From CBDUQI01 sp965369325 (GTDB taxonomy: Bacteria > Pseudomonadota > Gammaproteobacteria > Steroidobacterales > JBCBZW01): a DNA stretch of 12,712 nucleotides. The stretch spans positions 1-12,712 of the forward strand of contig CBDUQI010000168.1 in the NCBI GenBank assembly GCA_965369325.1. The letters run 5' to 3'. A program made the translations under genes and the position numbers. This document shows positions 1-9,400 of this stretch, piece by piece. Position 1 is the first letter of the stretch. Each line of letters opens with the position of its first letter. The notes beneath the pieces were generated by a model that had not been told where the DNA came from, did no database searches, and saw only the letters and a program-made list of their open reading frames with translations.

Positions 1-1673
1 GGTTGGATTTTGATTCCGCGCTGGAGGCGGTGGCCGCCGCTACCGTCTTTACTACCCACACACCCGTCCCGGCTGGGCACGATGTGTTCGATCCGGCGCT
101 GGCACGGGAGTATCTGCGGTCAATGACTCACGGTACCGATTTGTCCGAGCAGCAATTGCTGGCACTGGGCGCGGCACCAGGTTACGAGGAGCGCTTTAAC
201 ATGACGGCACTGGGCCTGCGTGGCTCGCGCTTTCGCAATGGGGTCAGTCGTATTCACGGTGGAGTGGTGTCGCAAATGGAAGCGCACATCTGGCCGCAAA
301 TTCCGCCGCAGGAAAACCCTATCGCGTATGTGACCAACGGCGTACATGTGCCAACCTTTCTGGCGCAGGAATGGGCCAGTTTGTTTGATACGCAGTTCGG
401 CGGCGACTGGCGCAACCGGTTGCTGGATGAGGCGTACTGGGAGCGCGTAGAGAAAATTCCGGATCATAGCTACTGGAGCGTGTGCAAGACGCTCAAGGCG
501 CAGATGCTGGAAGACATGGGTGCGCGCCTCGAACGCCAGCTGAGCCGCAACGGGTTGAGCGTATCGCAGATCGAGCGCATGACTGTGCACATGAACCCGG
601 CTGAAACAGATGTACTGATAATCGGTTTCGCCCGTCGCTTTGCCACCTACAAACGAGCCGCGTTAATCTTCTCAGACCCTGAGCGCCTGGCCCGATTGCT
701 GCGCAACCCGCAACGCCCGGTGGTGCTCGTGTTTGCCGGCAAGGCGCACCCCAGCGATCAGCCCGGTCAGGATCTTATCCGACAGGTACACCACATCTCA
801 CGCCAGCCGCAGTTCGAGGGGCACGTTCTGCTGCTGGAGGACTACGATCTGGCGATGGCGCGTAAATTGCTGCCGGGCGTGGATGTATGGCTGAACACAC
901 CGGAGTACCCGATGGAGGCCAGCGGTACCTCGGGCCAGAAAGCCGCGATCAACGGGGTAGTGAATCTCAGCGTGTTGGACGGCTGGTGGGCGGAGGGCTT
1001 CGATGGCACCAACGGGTACGGTATTGCCCCGTACGGCGTGCAGTACGATGCGCAAACGCGCTCGCGCGAGGAGGCCAATGATCTGCTGGATCAGCTGGAA
1101 CACCATTTGATTCCGCGGTATTTTGATCGCAACGGCCACGGCTTCTCGAAGAGCTGGGTGAGCATGTCCAAGGCGGCTATGAAGTCCATCATGCCGCGCT
1201 TTAATGCGGCCCGGATGTTGCGCGATTATGTGCATGAATTTTACGGCCCAGCGGCTACCCACGGGCGGCGTCTGGCGAGCGATGATCATCAGTGGGCGCG
1301 GCGTCTGTCACAGTGGAAATCAAAAGTGGCGGAGGCCTGGCCGCACGTCAGCATGCGACGGCTGGATGAGGGCACCGAGCAGTTGCACGTAGAGCAATCA
1401 CTGCATATCCGAGTGGGCGTGAAGCTGCATGGGCTGGATGTGGGCGATGTAGTGCTGGAGTGTCTGCTGGGTGAAGTCGATAGCGCGGGGGAGTTTGTGC
1501 CCACAATGCGACACGACTTCGTGCACACAGGCCAGGGCGATGAGGGCGATGCGTTGTTCGCGCTTGACCTGCGCCCGGGTGCGGCCGGATTGCAGTGCTA
1601 CAAGATTCGCCTGTTCCCGCATCACCCAATGATTGGGCACCGCTTCGAAGCCGGGCGTATGTTATGGCTGTAG
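1..1673 (+). CDS. glgP: Alpha-glucan (glycogen/maltodextrin) phosphorylase, 5' truncated by window edge
   Basis: This is the C-terminal part of a GT35 alpha-glucan phosphorylase. The enzyme removes terminal alpha-1,4-linked glucose from glycogen or maltodextrin with phosphate, giving glucose-1-phosphate in the cytoplasm. The frame is open from the window edge. The TTG at 3 is not a start, and roughly 300 N-terminal residues probably lie upstream, judging from the 830-860 residues usual for the long DUF3417-type family. Counting from the codon at 3, I see HTPVPAGHD at 19-27, GFARRFATYKRA near 209-220, and the pyridoxal-phosphate loop EASGTSGQKAAING at 305-318, where K313 (939-941) is the expected PLP lysine. 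The C-terminus, with HPMIGHRFEAGRMLWL, fits the long family. The gene ends in TAG at 1671-1673, 39 bases before the chosen glgB start. Family assignment is very secure; preference for glycogen or maltodextrin cannot be read from the sequence. Confidence 0.95.
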   Translation, partial: LDFDSALEAVAAATVFTTHTPVPAGHDVFDPALAREYLRSMTHGTDLSEQQLLALGAAPGYEERFNMTALGLRGSRFRNGVSRIHGGVVSQMEAHIWPQIPPQENPIAYVTNGVHVPTFLAQEWASLFDTQFGGDWRNRLLDEAYWERVEKIPDHSYWSVCKTLKAQMLEDMGARLERQLSRNGLSVSQIERMTVHMNPAETDVLIIGFARRFATYKRAALIFSDPERLARLLRNPQRPVVLVFAGKAHPSDQPGQDLIRQVHHISRQPQFEGHVLLLEDYDLAMARKLLPGVDVWLNTPEYPMEASGTSGQKAAINGVVNLSVLDGWWAEGFDGTNGYGIAPYGVQYDAQTRSREEANDLLDQLEHHLIPRYFDRNGHGFSKSWVSMSKAAMKSIMPRFNAARMLRDYVHEFYGPAATHGRRLASDDHQWARRLSQWKSKVAEAWPHVSMRRLDEGTEQLHVEQSLHIRVGVKLHGLDVGDVVLECLLGEVDSAGEFVPTMRHDFVHTGQGDEGDALFALDLRPGAAGLQCYKIRLFPHHPMIGHRFEAGRMLWL

Positions 1674-1712
1674 CCGTACACCATGCCGGTTTGCTACGCC
1701 AGTGGCGAGACC

Positions 1713-3710
1713 ATGAGTAAACACGATCCGTACTACTTTTCGCCCGCATTGGGCGAGCTCGATTTGCATCTGATCGGCGAGGGTAAGCACCACCAGATCT
1801 ACCGCAAGTTGGGCGCGCACCCCACGGTGCGTGATGGCGTGAGCGGCACCCATTTTGCCGTCTGGGCACCTAACGCCGAGCGTGTCAGCGTCGTGGGAGA
1901 CTTTAATTTGTGGGATGGGCGGCGCCATCCGATGCACCTGCATCCCAGTGTTGGTGTCTGGGAGTTGTTCTTGCCCGGAGTGGGTCTGGGTACCGCCTAT
2001 AAGTACGAGGTGCGCTCGGCGGCAGGAGAGATTGCGCTTAAGGCGGATCCTTACGGCTTTGCCATGCAACTGCGCCCGCAGAACAGCTCAATAGTGGCCG
2101 ACATTGATACCCATCAATGGGCAGACAGCGAATGGATGGCCGCCCGCACCAACTACCAGCCGCTGGGCGCGCCGATCAGTATCTACGAAGTACATCCGGG
2201 CTCTTGGAAGCGCGTCGTGAACGACGGTGGCGATCGGTTTTTTACCTACGACGAGTTAGTGAAGGAACTGGTGCCTTATGTGCGCGAGATGGGGTACACC
2301 CATGTCGAGCTCATCGGTATCGCCGAGCATCCGTTGGATGCCAGTTGGGGATATCAGGTGATCGGGCACTTCGCCCCCACGGCGCGCTTTGGCGATGCCG
2401 CCGGGTTTAAACGCTTGGTGGATGCGTTTCACGCTCATAACATCGGTGTCATTCTGGATTGGGTGCCCGGGCACTTTCCCAAAGACGCGCACGGGCTGTC
2501 CAGGTTTGATGGCACCTGCCTATATGAGCATGAAGATCCGCGCCTGGGTGAGCATCGCGAATGGGATACGCGCATCTTTAATTACGCGCGTCATGAAGTG
2601 CGCAACTTTCTCATCGCCAATGCTTTGTTCTGGCTGGCGGAGTATCACATTGACGGCCTGCGGGTGGATGCGGTGGCCTCGATGCTGCATCTGGATTATG
2701 GACGCGATGACGGGCAGTGGCTGGCGAATCGTTACGGTGGACGGGAGAACCTGGAGGCCATTGAATTTCTCCGTGAGCTCAACAGCACCATTGAGCATCT
2801 GCATCCGGGTGTGCTACGTATTGCCGAGGAGTCCACCCAGTTTCCCGGTGTCACCCGGGCGGTGGAGCATGGCGGGCTGGGCTTTACCTTCAAGTGGAAT
2901 ATGGGATGGATGAACGACACCCTAAAGTATGTCGAGCTGGATCCCATTCACCGCCAGCATCACGGGCAGTTGATCAGCTTCGCCATGATGTACGCTTACA
3001 GCGAGCACTTTTTGCTGCCGCTCTCACACGATGAGTTTGTGCACGGAAAAAAAGCGCTGCTGAGTAAACCGCCGGGTGATCCGTGGCAGCAAGCCGCGAC
3101 CCTGCGCGCCTATCTGGGCTGGCAGCTTGCGCACCCGGGCAAGCAGTTGCTGTTTATGGGCTGCGAGCTGGGTCAACGCAACGAATGGTACGAGGCGGTG
3201 AGTCTGGATTGGCACTTGCTGCAGGACCCCGCTCATGCAGGCATTCAGACCTGGGTGCGAGCGATGAATCACTTTTATCGGGATCACCCCGGTATGTACG
3301 AAGGGGATGGCGATGGCGAGGGCTTCGCCTGGCTGCAGGTGAATGACGACGCCCACAGCGTCTACGTGGTGTTGCGTCGACGCAGCGCCAGCGATGGGCA
3401 GCCGCTACTTTGCGCATTCAACTTTACGCCAGTGCCAAGACCCGGTTATCGCGTGTCCGTGCCCTACGCGGGCCTTTGGAGCAAGCTGCTGGACAGCGAC
3501 AGCCCAGAGTATGGCGGCTCCAACTTCAGCCCGATGAGCGAGGCCGTCGCAGTGCAGAAGGAGGGAGAGCCGGGTGGCGCGGGTGTTCAATTGCAGATTG
3601 ACCTGCCCCCACTGAGCATGGTGGTATATCAAGCTCAGCCTGGGGGTAATGAGACGAAAAAAAATAAGCCACCCCGGCGCCGCAAGAGTCAAACCAAACC
3701 GACCAGATGA
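1713..3710 (+). CDS. glgB: 1,4-alpha-glucan branching enzyme GlgB (short, N1-less form)
   Basis: GlgB cuts alpha-1,4-glucan chains and re-attaches them through alpha-1,6 bonds, making branched glycogen. A CBM48 domain lies near residues 40-140 (GTHFAVWAPNAERVSVVGDF), followed by a GH13 barrel. Catalytic residues, numbered from 1713, are the nucleophile D319 in DGLRVDAVASML, the acid E372 in RIAEESTQFPG and the stabiliser D440 in LPLSHDEFVHGK. At 665 residues it is shorter than the roughly 730 of Escherichia coli GlgB and lacks most of the extra N1 domain. It ends in a lysine/arginine-rich tail (residues 644-665). I chose ATG 1713, which has a weak GGCGAG upstream. An in-frame ATG at 1683 would add 10 residues and shows no ribosome binding site. 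The stop overlaps the next start (ATGA, 3707-3710). glgP and glgB share one reading frame, separated only by the TAG at 1671. Function is very secure; the start is uncertain. Confidence 0.95.
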   Translation: MSKHDPYYFSPALGELDLHLIGEGKHHQIYRKLGAHPTVRDGVSGTHFAVWAPNAERVSVVGDFNLWDGRRHPMHLHPSVGVWELFLPGVGLGTAYKYEVRSAAGEIALKADPYGFAMQLRPQNSSIVADIDTHQWADSEWMAARTNYQPLGAPISIYEVHPGSWKRVVNDGGDRFFTYDELVKELVPYVREMGYTHVELIGIAEHPLDASWGYQVIGHFAPTARFGDAAGFKRLVDAFHAHNIGVILDWVPGHFPKDAHGLSRFDGTCLYEHEDPRLGEHREWDTRIFNYARHEVRNFLIANALFWLAEYHIDGLRVDAVASMLHLDYGRDDGQWLANRYGGRENLEAIEFLRELNSTIEHLHPGVLRIAEESTQFPGVTRAVEHGGLGFTFKWNMGWMNDTLKYVELDPIHRQHHGQLISFAMMYAYSEHFLLPLSHDEFVHGKKALLSKPPGDPWQQAATLRAYLGWQLAHPGKQLLFMGCELGQRNEWYEAVSLDWHLLQDPAHAGIQTWVRAMNHFYRDHPGMYEGDGDGEGFAWLQVNDDAHSVYVVLRRRSASDGQPLLCAFNFTPVPRPGYRVSVPYAGLWSKLLDSDSPEYGGSNFSPMSEAVAVQKEGEPGGAGVQLQIDLPPLSMVVYQAQPGGNETKKNKPPRRRKSQTKPTR

Positions 3711-6442
3711 ATTCGCGGAACGACAAAACTAACGCTCGCTTGCGCGAGGCGGTAGCCGGTGGTGCCAACATCGTGACGGCCACGCCGGGGTTGGCGCGTC
3801 ACCTGCGCCAACGCCTTGCACAAGAGCAAATGCTTGCAGGCAAGCATTTATGGGACACGCCGGCGATATCTGATTGGGCACACTGGCAGGCACGGTTGTA
3901 CTCGCGCCTGTCCTGGAGCATAGGCTTTGACGATACCCGCCAACTGCTAAACCCGGCGCAGGAGTTGGCGTTGTGGGAGCGCGCCATACGCAGCAGCGCG
4001 GATGAGTACCTGGGTCTGGGGATCGCCCGCGCCGCGCAGCGCGCCCGCGAGGCTTGGCAGACGATGCATAAGTGGCGCTTCCCCGATCCACAAACGGCCA
4101 GCAACCCCAGCGACGAAGTGCGTGCGTTTACCATTTGGGTGCATGAGTATTTTGACTTCACCGAACGCAACGCGCTGCTGGACAATGCGCGGGTCTGCGA
4201 TGAACTCAGTAAGGGGCTTAAGGAAAAGCCGTGGCCGGTGCCCAAATCGGTGCTCCTGGTGGGATTTGACGCCCTAAGTCCGCAGCAGCTGCGTTTACTG
4301 AGTATGTTGCGCAAGCTCGGGACGGATTTGTCGGCTATTTCCGGGCCCAGTAAAACCATCGAAGCACGACGCGTCGAATTCGCTGACAGCGACGATGAAC
4401 TGCGCATAGTGGCGTTGTGGGCGCGTCACCTGCTTGAGCGTGCGCGCCCGGATCATGCACCACGCATTGGTGTGGTGACCCCAAACCTAGGTACCCGCCG
4501 CGCAAGCATCATGCGAGCATTTGATGAGGTGCTGGCCCCGCGGGTGGCCATATCGCCCAGTTCGCAGGTGATTCGCCCGTTCAGTATCGCGGCGGGGCCG
4601 CGACTTGTTGATTATCCCTTGGCAGGCGCCGCGCGCCTGATCATGCAATTGCTGCGTGGCAGCCTGAGTATTGATGAGCTTACCCGGCTACTGCACAGCC
4701 CGTTTATCAGCGGCGAGCTGGCGCAACTACCCGGTCATGCCAGTTTTGACATTTGGCTGCGTGAGCGCGGGCTGGCGTCGGTGGCGGTGGAGCAATTGCC
4801 ACAACTGCTGCAGGAGTTTACCCGGCGAGCACCTGATCTGCCGCCATTGGGCCGTGCACTGGCGCAGGCGAGTGCGCTGGTGCGCGAGGCACAGGCAACA
4901 TCGAGGGCGATGCCGGGCGAATGGGCAGGCGTGGTGACACGGTTGCTGCGAGCACTGCAATGGCCTGGCGAGCGCGCTTTGAACAGCAGCGAGCTACAAA
5001 CGGCAGAGGCCACGCAGACGTTGATCGACCAGTTCGCCAGTCTGGATGCGGTGAGCGCGCCGATAACGCTGGGCGGCGCGCTGGATAAGCTGAGCCAGAT
5101 GTTACAGTCCACGCAATTCTCTCCACAGTTGCCGGATGTGCCGATTCAGGTCTTGAGCGCGCAATCCGCGCAAGGCTTTGACTTTGATTACTTGTGGATG
5201 CTGGGCATGGATGCGCAGAGCTGGCCACCGGCGGCCGCTCCCAACCCGTTTCTGCCACTGGACTGGCAACGTGAACATGACGTGCCGGGCGTCACCGCAG
5301 AGTCGCAACTCACCCTCGCCCAGCGGCGCACGCGACGGATGATGGCGTGTGCGCAGCGCACCTTTGTCTCGCACGGAGCGCAACGCGGCGATGTGCAAAT
5401 TGCCGTTAGTCCGTTGGTCGCATGGGTGCCACAGGTTGCCGCCGCCAGCGTTCCCTGCGCGGACTACGCGCTGCTGCAGCCGAGCAGCGACAATGCGCCG
5501 TTGGAGACTGTGGTGGACGCGGACGCGCCGGCCTTTAAATCCACCGAAACATTGCGTGAGGGTGGCCAGTTTCTGACATTACAGGCGGCGTGTCCGTTTC
5601 GGGCATTTGCGCAGTTGCGACTGCGTGCGCAGTCCGTGCCCATTCCATCGGCGGGACTGGATGCCCGCGAGCGCGGGACTTTGTTACATGCGACGTTGGA
5701 GCTGGTGTGGCAGCGCCTGGGTTCGTCCGAAGGCCTAGCTCAGGCGCGTGAGCGTGGCACCCTGGAGGGTCACCTGGAGCACGCAATTACGCGTGCGCTG
5801 ATGCAGTACAGCCAACGTAGCGCAAAGACGCTGACCGGACTACAGGGCATGGTGGAGCGGGCTCGTTTGGCCAACCGGGTGATGCAATGGTTGACCTTTG
5901 AGCAAACCCGGGAGCCGTTCGACGTGCTGAGTACAGAGGCGCAAAGCACCTTGGTGATCGGCGGCTTACAGGTGCAAGCCCGCCCGGACCGGGTCGACCG
6001 GATGAGCGGCGGTGATACCGTGATTCTCGACTACAAGTCCGGGCATCGCCACAGCGCGAACGATTGGTTCGGGCCGCAACCGGATGATCCACAGCTACCG
6101 TTGTATGCCATTGCTGCGCACGACCCGCCTTCAGCACTTGCCTATGCACTGGTCGCCGCCGAATCGCCACGCTTCACCGGTTTGAGCCGACGCGATGGTG
6201 TGCTGCCGCAGGTAGATGCGGCCAAGGCCAGACAGGTGACAGAGGATGAAGGCGCCATGTCCGGCGGGCCGTGGGACCGGATTTTGGTGCAATGGCGGGC
6301 AAACCTGGAGGCACTGGCCATATGCTTCGCGCAGGGCGACGCTCGCGTGGCGCCCAAATATGGCGCGAACACCTGCCGCCAGTGCGATCTTGAGAGCCTA
6401 TGTCGCATCGCTCAGTCCGCGCGACTGGAGCAGTCATCGTGA
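3707..6442 (+). CDS. AddB-like PD-(D/E)XK nuclease with Fe-S cluster, probable DNA repair protein
   Basis: This 911-residue protein resembles the 'probable DNA repair protein' family (TIGR03623 type, about 900 residues), related to AddB of the AddAB end-resection complex. The N-terminal region is an SF1-like helicase fold, but where a Walker A would be expected it has TATPGLARHLR, so ATPase activity is doubtful. The segment AQSAQGFDFDYLWMLGMDA and the following PNPFLP are typical of the family. The C-terminal nuclease has H661 (RGTLLH), D761 (RPDRVD), D775 and K777 (LDYKSG). Four cysteines, C629 (AACPFRAF) plus C890, C893 and C899 (C-x2-C-x5-C), reproduce the spacing of the AddB 4Fe-4S cluster. 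ATG 3707 overlaps the glgB stop and has no ribosome binding site of its own, which suggests translational coupling. The downstream AddA-like gene is the likely partner. Nuclease assignment is strong; the physiological role is inferred. Confidence 0.88.
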   Translation: MNSRNDKTNARLREAVAGGANIVTATPGLARHLRQRLAQEQMLAGKHLWDTPAISDWAHWQARLYSRLSWSIGFDDTRQLLNPAQELALWERAIRSSADEYLGLGIARAAQRAREAWQTMHKWRFPDPQTASNPSDEVRAFTIWVHEYFDFTERNALLDNARVCDELSKGLKEKPWPVPKSVLLVGFDALSPQQLRLLSMLRKLGTDLSAISGPSKTIEARRVEFADSDDELRIVALWARHLLERARPDHAPRIGVVTPNLGTRRASIMRAFDEVLAPRVAISPSSQVIRPFSIAAGPRLVDYPLAGAARLIMQLLRGSLSIDELTRLLHSPFISGELAQLPGHASFDIWLRERGLASVAVEQLPQLLQEFTRRAPDLPPLGRALAQASALVREAQATSRAMPGEWAGVVTRLLRALQWPGERALNSSELQTAEATQTLIDQFASLDAVSAPITLGGALDKLSQMLQSTQFSPQLPDVPIQVLSAQSAQGFDFDYLWMLGMDAQSWPPAAAPNPFLPLDWQREHDVPGVTAESQLTLAQRRTRRMMACAQRTFVSHGAQRGDVQIAVSPLVAWVPQVAAASVPCADYALLQPSSDNAPLETVVDADAPAFKSTETLREGGQFLTLQAACPFRAFAQLRLRAQSVPIPSAGLDARERGTLLHATLELVWQRLGSSEGLAQARERGTLEGHLEHAITRALMQYSQRSAKTLTGLQGMVERARLANRVMQWLTFEQTREPFDVLSTEAQSTLVIGGLQVQARPDRVDRMSGGDTVILDYKSGHRHSANDWFGPQPDDPQLPLYAIAAHDPPSALAYALVAAESPRFTGLSRRDGVLPQVDAAKARQVTEDEGAMSGGPWDRILVQWRANLEALAICFAQGDARVAPKYGANTCRQCDLESLCRIAQSARLEQSS

Positions 6443-6482
6443 TAGCTGATGCGCTCCTACAGCCCTTAGACAGGCGAGCACT

Positions 6483-9400
6483 ATGAGTCAGGTGGCCGAC
6501 CAGGACGCGGCGGAGCCTGCGGATGCGGCAGCACGTGCCCGCGCCCTGGACATCCGCCAGTCGTTCATCGTGCAAGCGCCGGCCGGCTCGGGTAAGACAG
6601 AGTTACTGATTCAGCGCTTTCTTGGTCTGCTCGGCGCGGTGGAGGCTCCCGAGGAGGTGCTGGCCATTACCTTCACCGTAAAAGCGGCAGCCGAGATGCG
6701 ACAGCGCGTGATGAGCGCGTTAAGCGCGGCGCAGACCGGGGAGGCGGTGCAATCGCCACACCAGCAGCGCACGCGTGATCTGGCCCAGCAAGTGCTGGCG
6801 CGTGATGCCGAACAGGGTTGGCATCTGAGCAACAACCCGGCAAGGTTGGGTATCCAGACGATTGATGCATTGTGTATGCGCCTGGCGGCCAGCATGCCGG
6901 TGATGACGCGCCTCGGCGGCAGCCCGCGGATCACCGATCATGCGCAACCACTGTACCTGGAGGCGGCCCGGTTGGCCGTGCTGCACGCAGAGCCAGAGAC
7001 TGTGACACCCGAGGACGCGACTCGCGGCGTGGGCGCCCTGTTGCTGCACCTGGACAACGATGTAGAAGTGGTTTGCCGGATGCTCGCGCAGATGCTTGGG
7101 CAGCGCGACCGCTGGTTGCGCCACATCGCGGCCACCGATGATCCCGCATTGGCCCGCGATGCGCTCGAGGCGGGGTTGCGTAGCGTGATCGATCAGGCAC
7201 TGCAACGTGCGCAGGCTTTGTTGCCGGAGTGGTTGAGCGCAGCACTGCCGGGTATCGCCGCCGAGGCGGGCGCGGTGCTCGCCATACAATCCAAACCGAA
7301 TCCAATCGCAGCCTGCGTCGACATGCAACAAATGCCAGAAGCCGACTGGCGTGCGTTGGAACAATGGCAGGGCCTGTGCGCTTTGCTGTTGACCGACGCG
7401 GGTAAACTGCGAGCGCGCATTACTTCCGCGCAGGGGCTGAGCGCAGATAGCGCCGAGCAGAAACTGGCGCTGAAGGATTTACTTGAACGATTAACGGATG
7501 AGCAGGATCTGGTGGCGGCCTTGCATGGCCTGCGCACATTGCCGCATCCGCACTACACCGAGGCGCAGTGGGAGTTGGTGCAGGCACTGCTGCAGTTGTT
7601 GCCAGGCGCGGTGGCTCAATTAAAACTGGTGTTTGACGATCACGGCATGGTGGACTTCACCGAGGTCACTCACGCTGCGCTGCGGGCGCTGGGCGATCCG
7701 CAGGAGCCGACGGATCTAGCCCTTAGTCTGGATTACCGGCTGAGCCACTTGTTAATCGATGAGTTTCAGGACACCTCGTTTACCCAAGTGGCGTTGCTGG
7801 AGCGCCTGACGGGCGGATGGCAGCAGAATGACGGGCGCACGCTGTTTTTGGTCGGCGACCCTATGCAGTCTATCTACCGGTTCCGAGAAGCGGAGGTTTC
7901 ATTGTTTGATCGCGCCCGCCGCTATGGCATTGGGCAACTGCGCCCGCAAGCGCTCAACCTTACGTGCAACTTTCGCTCACAGGCTGGGTTGGTGGAATGG
8001 GTCAACAGTACGTTCGAGCCGTTGTTCGACAGCGCACCCGGAAGCCAGCAGGGCGCGTCGGGCGGGGGCATGACCGGTGGGGCCGTTACCTTCGCGCCGG
8101 CAACGGCGGTGCTGGCAGGCGATGAGGGTGAGCCAACGAGTCTGTTTGCGCAGGATGGCGCCGATCCGGCGGTCGAAGCGGCGCATATTGTTGAGTTGAT
8201 TACGCAGGCCCGCGCACGCGATTCCGCTCAGACTGTCGCCGTGCTGGTGCGTGCACGGCACCATCTATCAGCGCTGGTTCCCGCGCTGCGCGCCGCCGGG
8301 CTTGCCTTTCGCGCGCTAGACATCGAGCCATTGGCAGGGCAGAGCACAGTGCAGGACCTGCATGCGCTCACCCGTGCGCTGGTGCATCTTGGTGATCGCA
8401 ACGCGTGGCTGTCAGTGTTGCGGGCGCCGTGGTGCGGACTGGTGCTGGCGGATCTGTTGGTGATCGGGCGCAGCAGCCAGTCGGGCACCATCTGGGAGGC
8501 GTTGATCGACGAGCGCTGTCGACGACAATTATCCGACGATGGCCAAAAGCGCATGTCACGCGTGAAGCGGGTGCTGGCGGAGGCGTTCGCCCACCGCGCC
8601 CGAAGGCCCTTGCACCGGTGGGTGGAAGGGGTGTGGTGGGCGCTGGGTGGCAACGCGTGTTGCCGCAGTGAGAGCGAGCGTTTGAACGCCCGGCGTTATC
8701 TGGGGTTGCTACAAACCCTAGACAAAGCCGGTTGGGTGGGCTCGCTGCAGGCGCTGGAGCAGGGCTTGCGTCAGTTGTATGCAGCCCCTGATCCGCATGC
8801 AGATGAGTCGCTGCAGCTTATGACGATTCATCGAGCCAAGGGACTGGAGTTTGATACCGTGATTATTCCCGGTCTGGGTGGCCTGCCGGCCCGCAGCCGG
8901 CAGCCGTTGCTTAGCGTCGCCGAGTTGCCGTTGCTTAACACCCTGGCCGGTGATGCGGGAGGCGGTGCGCAGAGCCGGCTGTCATTGGCGCCCTTGAGTA
9001 CCGCGCGACGCAAAGACCGGATTACCCGCTACCTGACCGGGTTGGACCGTCGTTGCGATCGCAACGAACAAATCCGGCTGTTGTATGTGGCGGCCACACG
9101 CGCTAAAAACCAGCTGCACCTGTTGGGCCACACCCGTCCCAGCGAGCACGAAGATCGCCCGGCGTCGCCCGCGGCTGACAGTTTGCTGGCTCGTTTGTGG
9201 CCGGTGCTGAGCAAACCGTTTTTAACCCACCTTTCCGCGCGCTCGATCCAAGCGACGCACGAGCCTACTGAGGACACCCTGCGTCGGCCGGTGTTAGCAG
9301 GCGAAGCACGCATCAGCCGCCTGTCCTCCCAATGGGTGTTGCCACCGGCGCCTGCGGCGTTGCAATGGACGCAGACCCCTATGCCGGTCGAAGAAGAGGT

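Noticed and set aside
3..5. TTG at the window start as the initiation codon of glgP
   Set aside because: Conserved phosphorylase sequence is already under way and the family needs a few hundred more N-terminal residues, so the gene is cut by the window edge.
982..989. GCTGGTGG, identical to the E. coli Chi octamer (also on the minus strand at 12036-12043)
   Set aside because: The first encodes part of the conserved GWW of the phosphorylase and both can occur by chance in this composition. The Chi sequence of an AddAB-like system is also usually different and shorter.
1683..1685. Alternative upstream ATG for glgB
   Set aside because: No ribosome binding site and the extra ten residues look unlike a GlgB start; 1713 has a weak GGCGAG. 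The choice is not certain.
1348..1869. Minus-strand open frame opposite the glgP end and glgB start
   Set aside because: It is antisense to two well-conserved genes, its composition is Arg/Pro/His/Ser-rich as expected of a GC-rich shadow frame, and it has no recognisable domain.
3799..4407. Minus-strand open frame opposite the AddB-like gene
   Set aside because: Low-complexity Ser/Arg/Cys-rich translation with no domain; the plus strand carries the conserved protein.
6443..6482. Possible internal promoter between the AddB-like and AddA-like genes
   Set aside because: The 40-base gap contains no convincing -35/-10 pair and is best read as an intra-operon spacer.
6720..7364. Minus-strand open frame opposite the AddA-like gene
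   Set aside because: No domain, unusual residue composition, and fully inside a conserved helicase gene.
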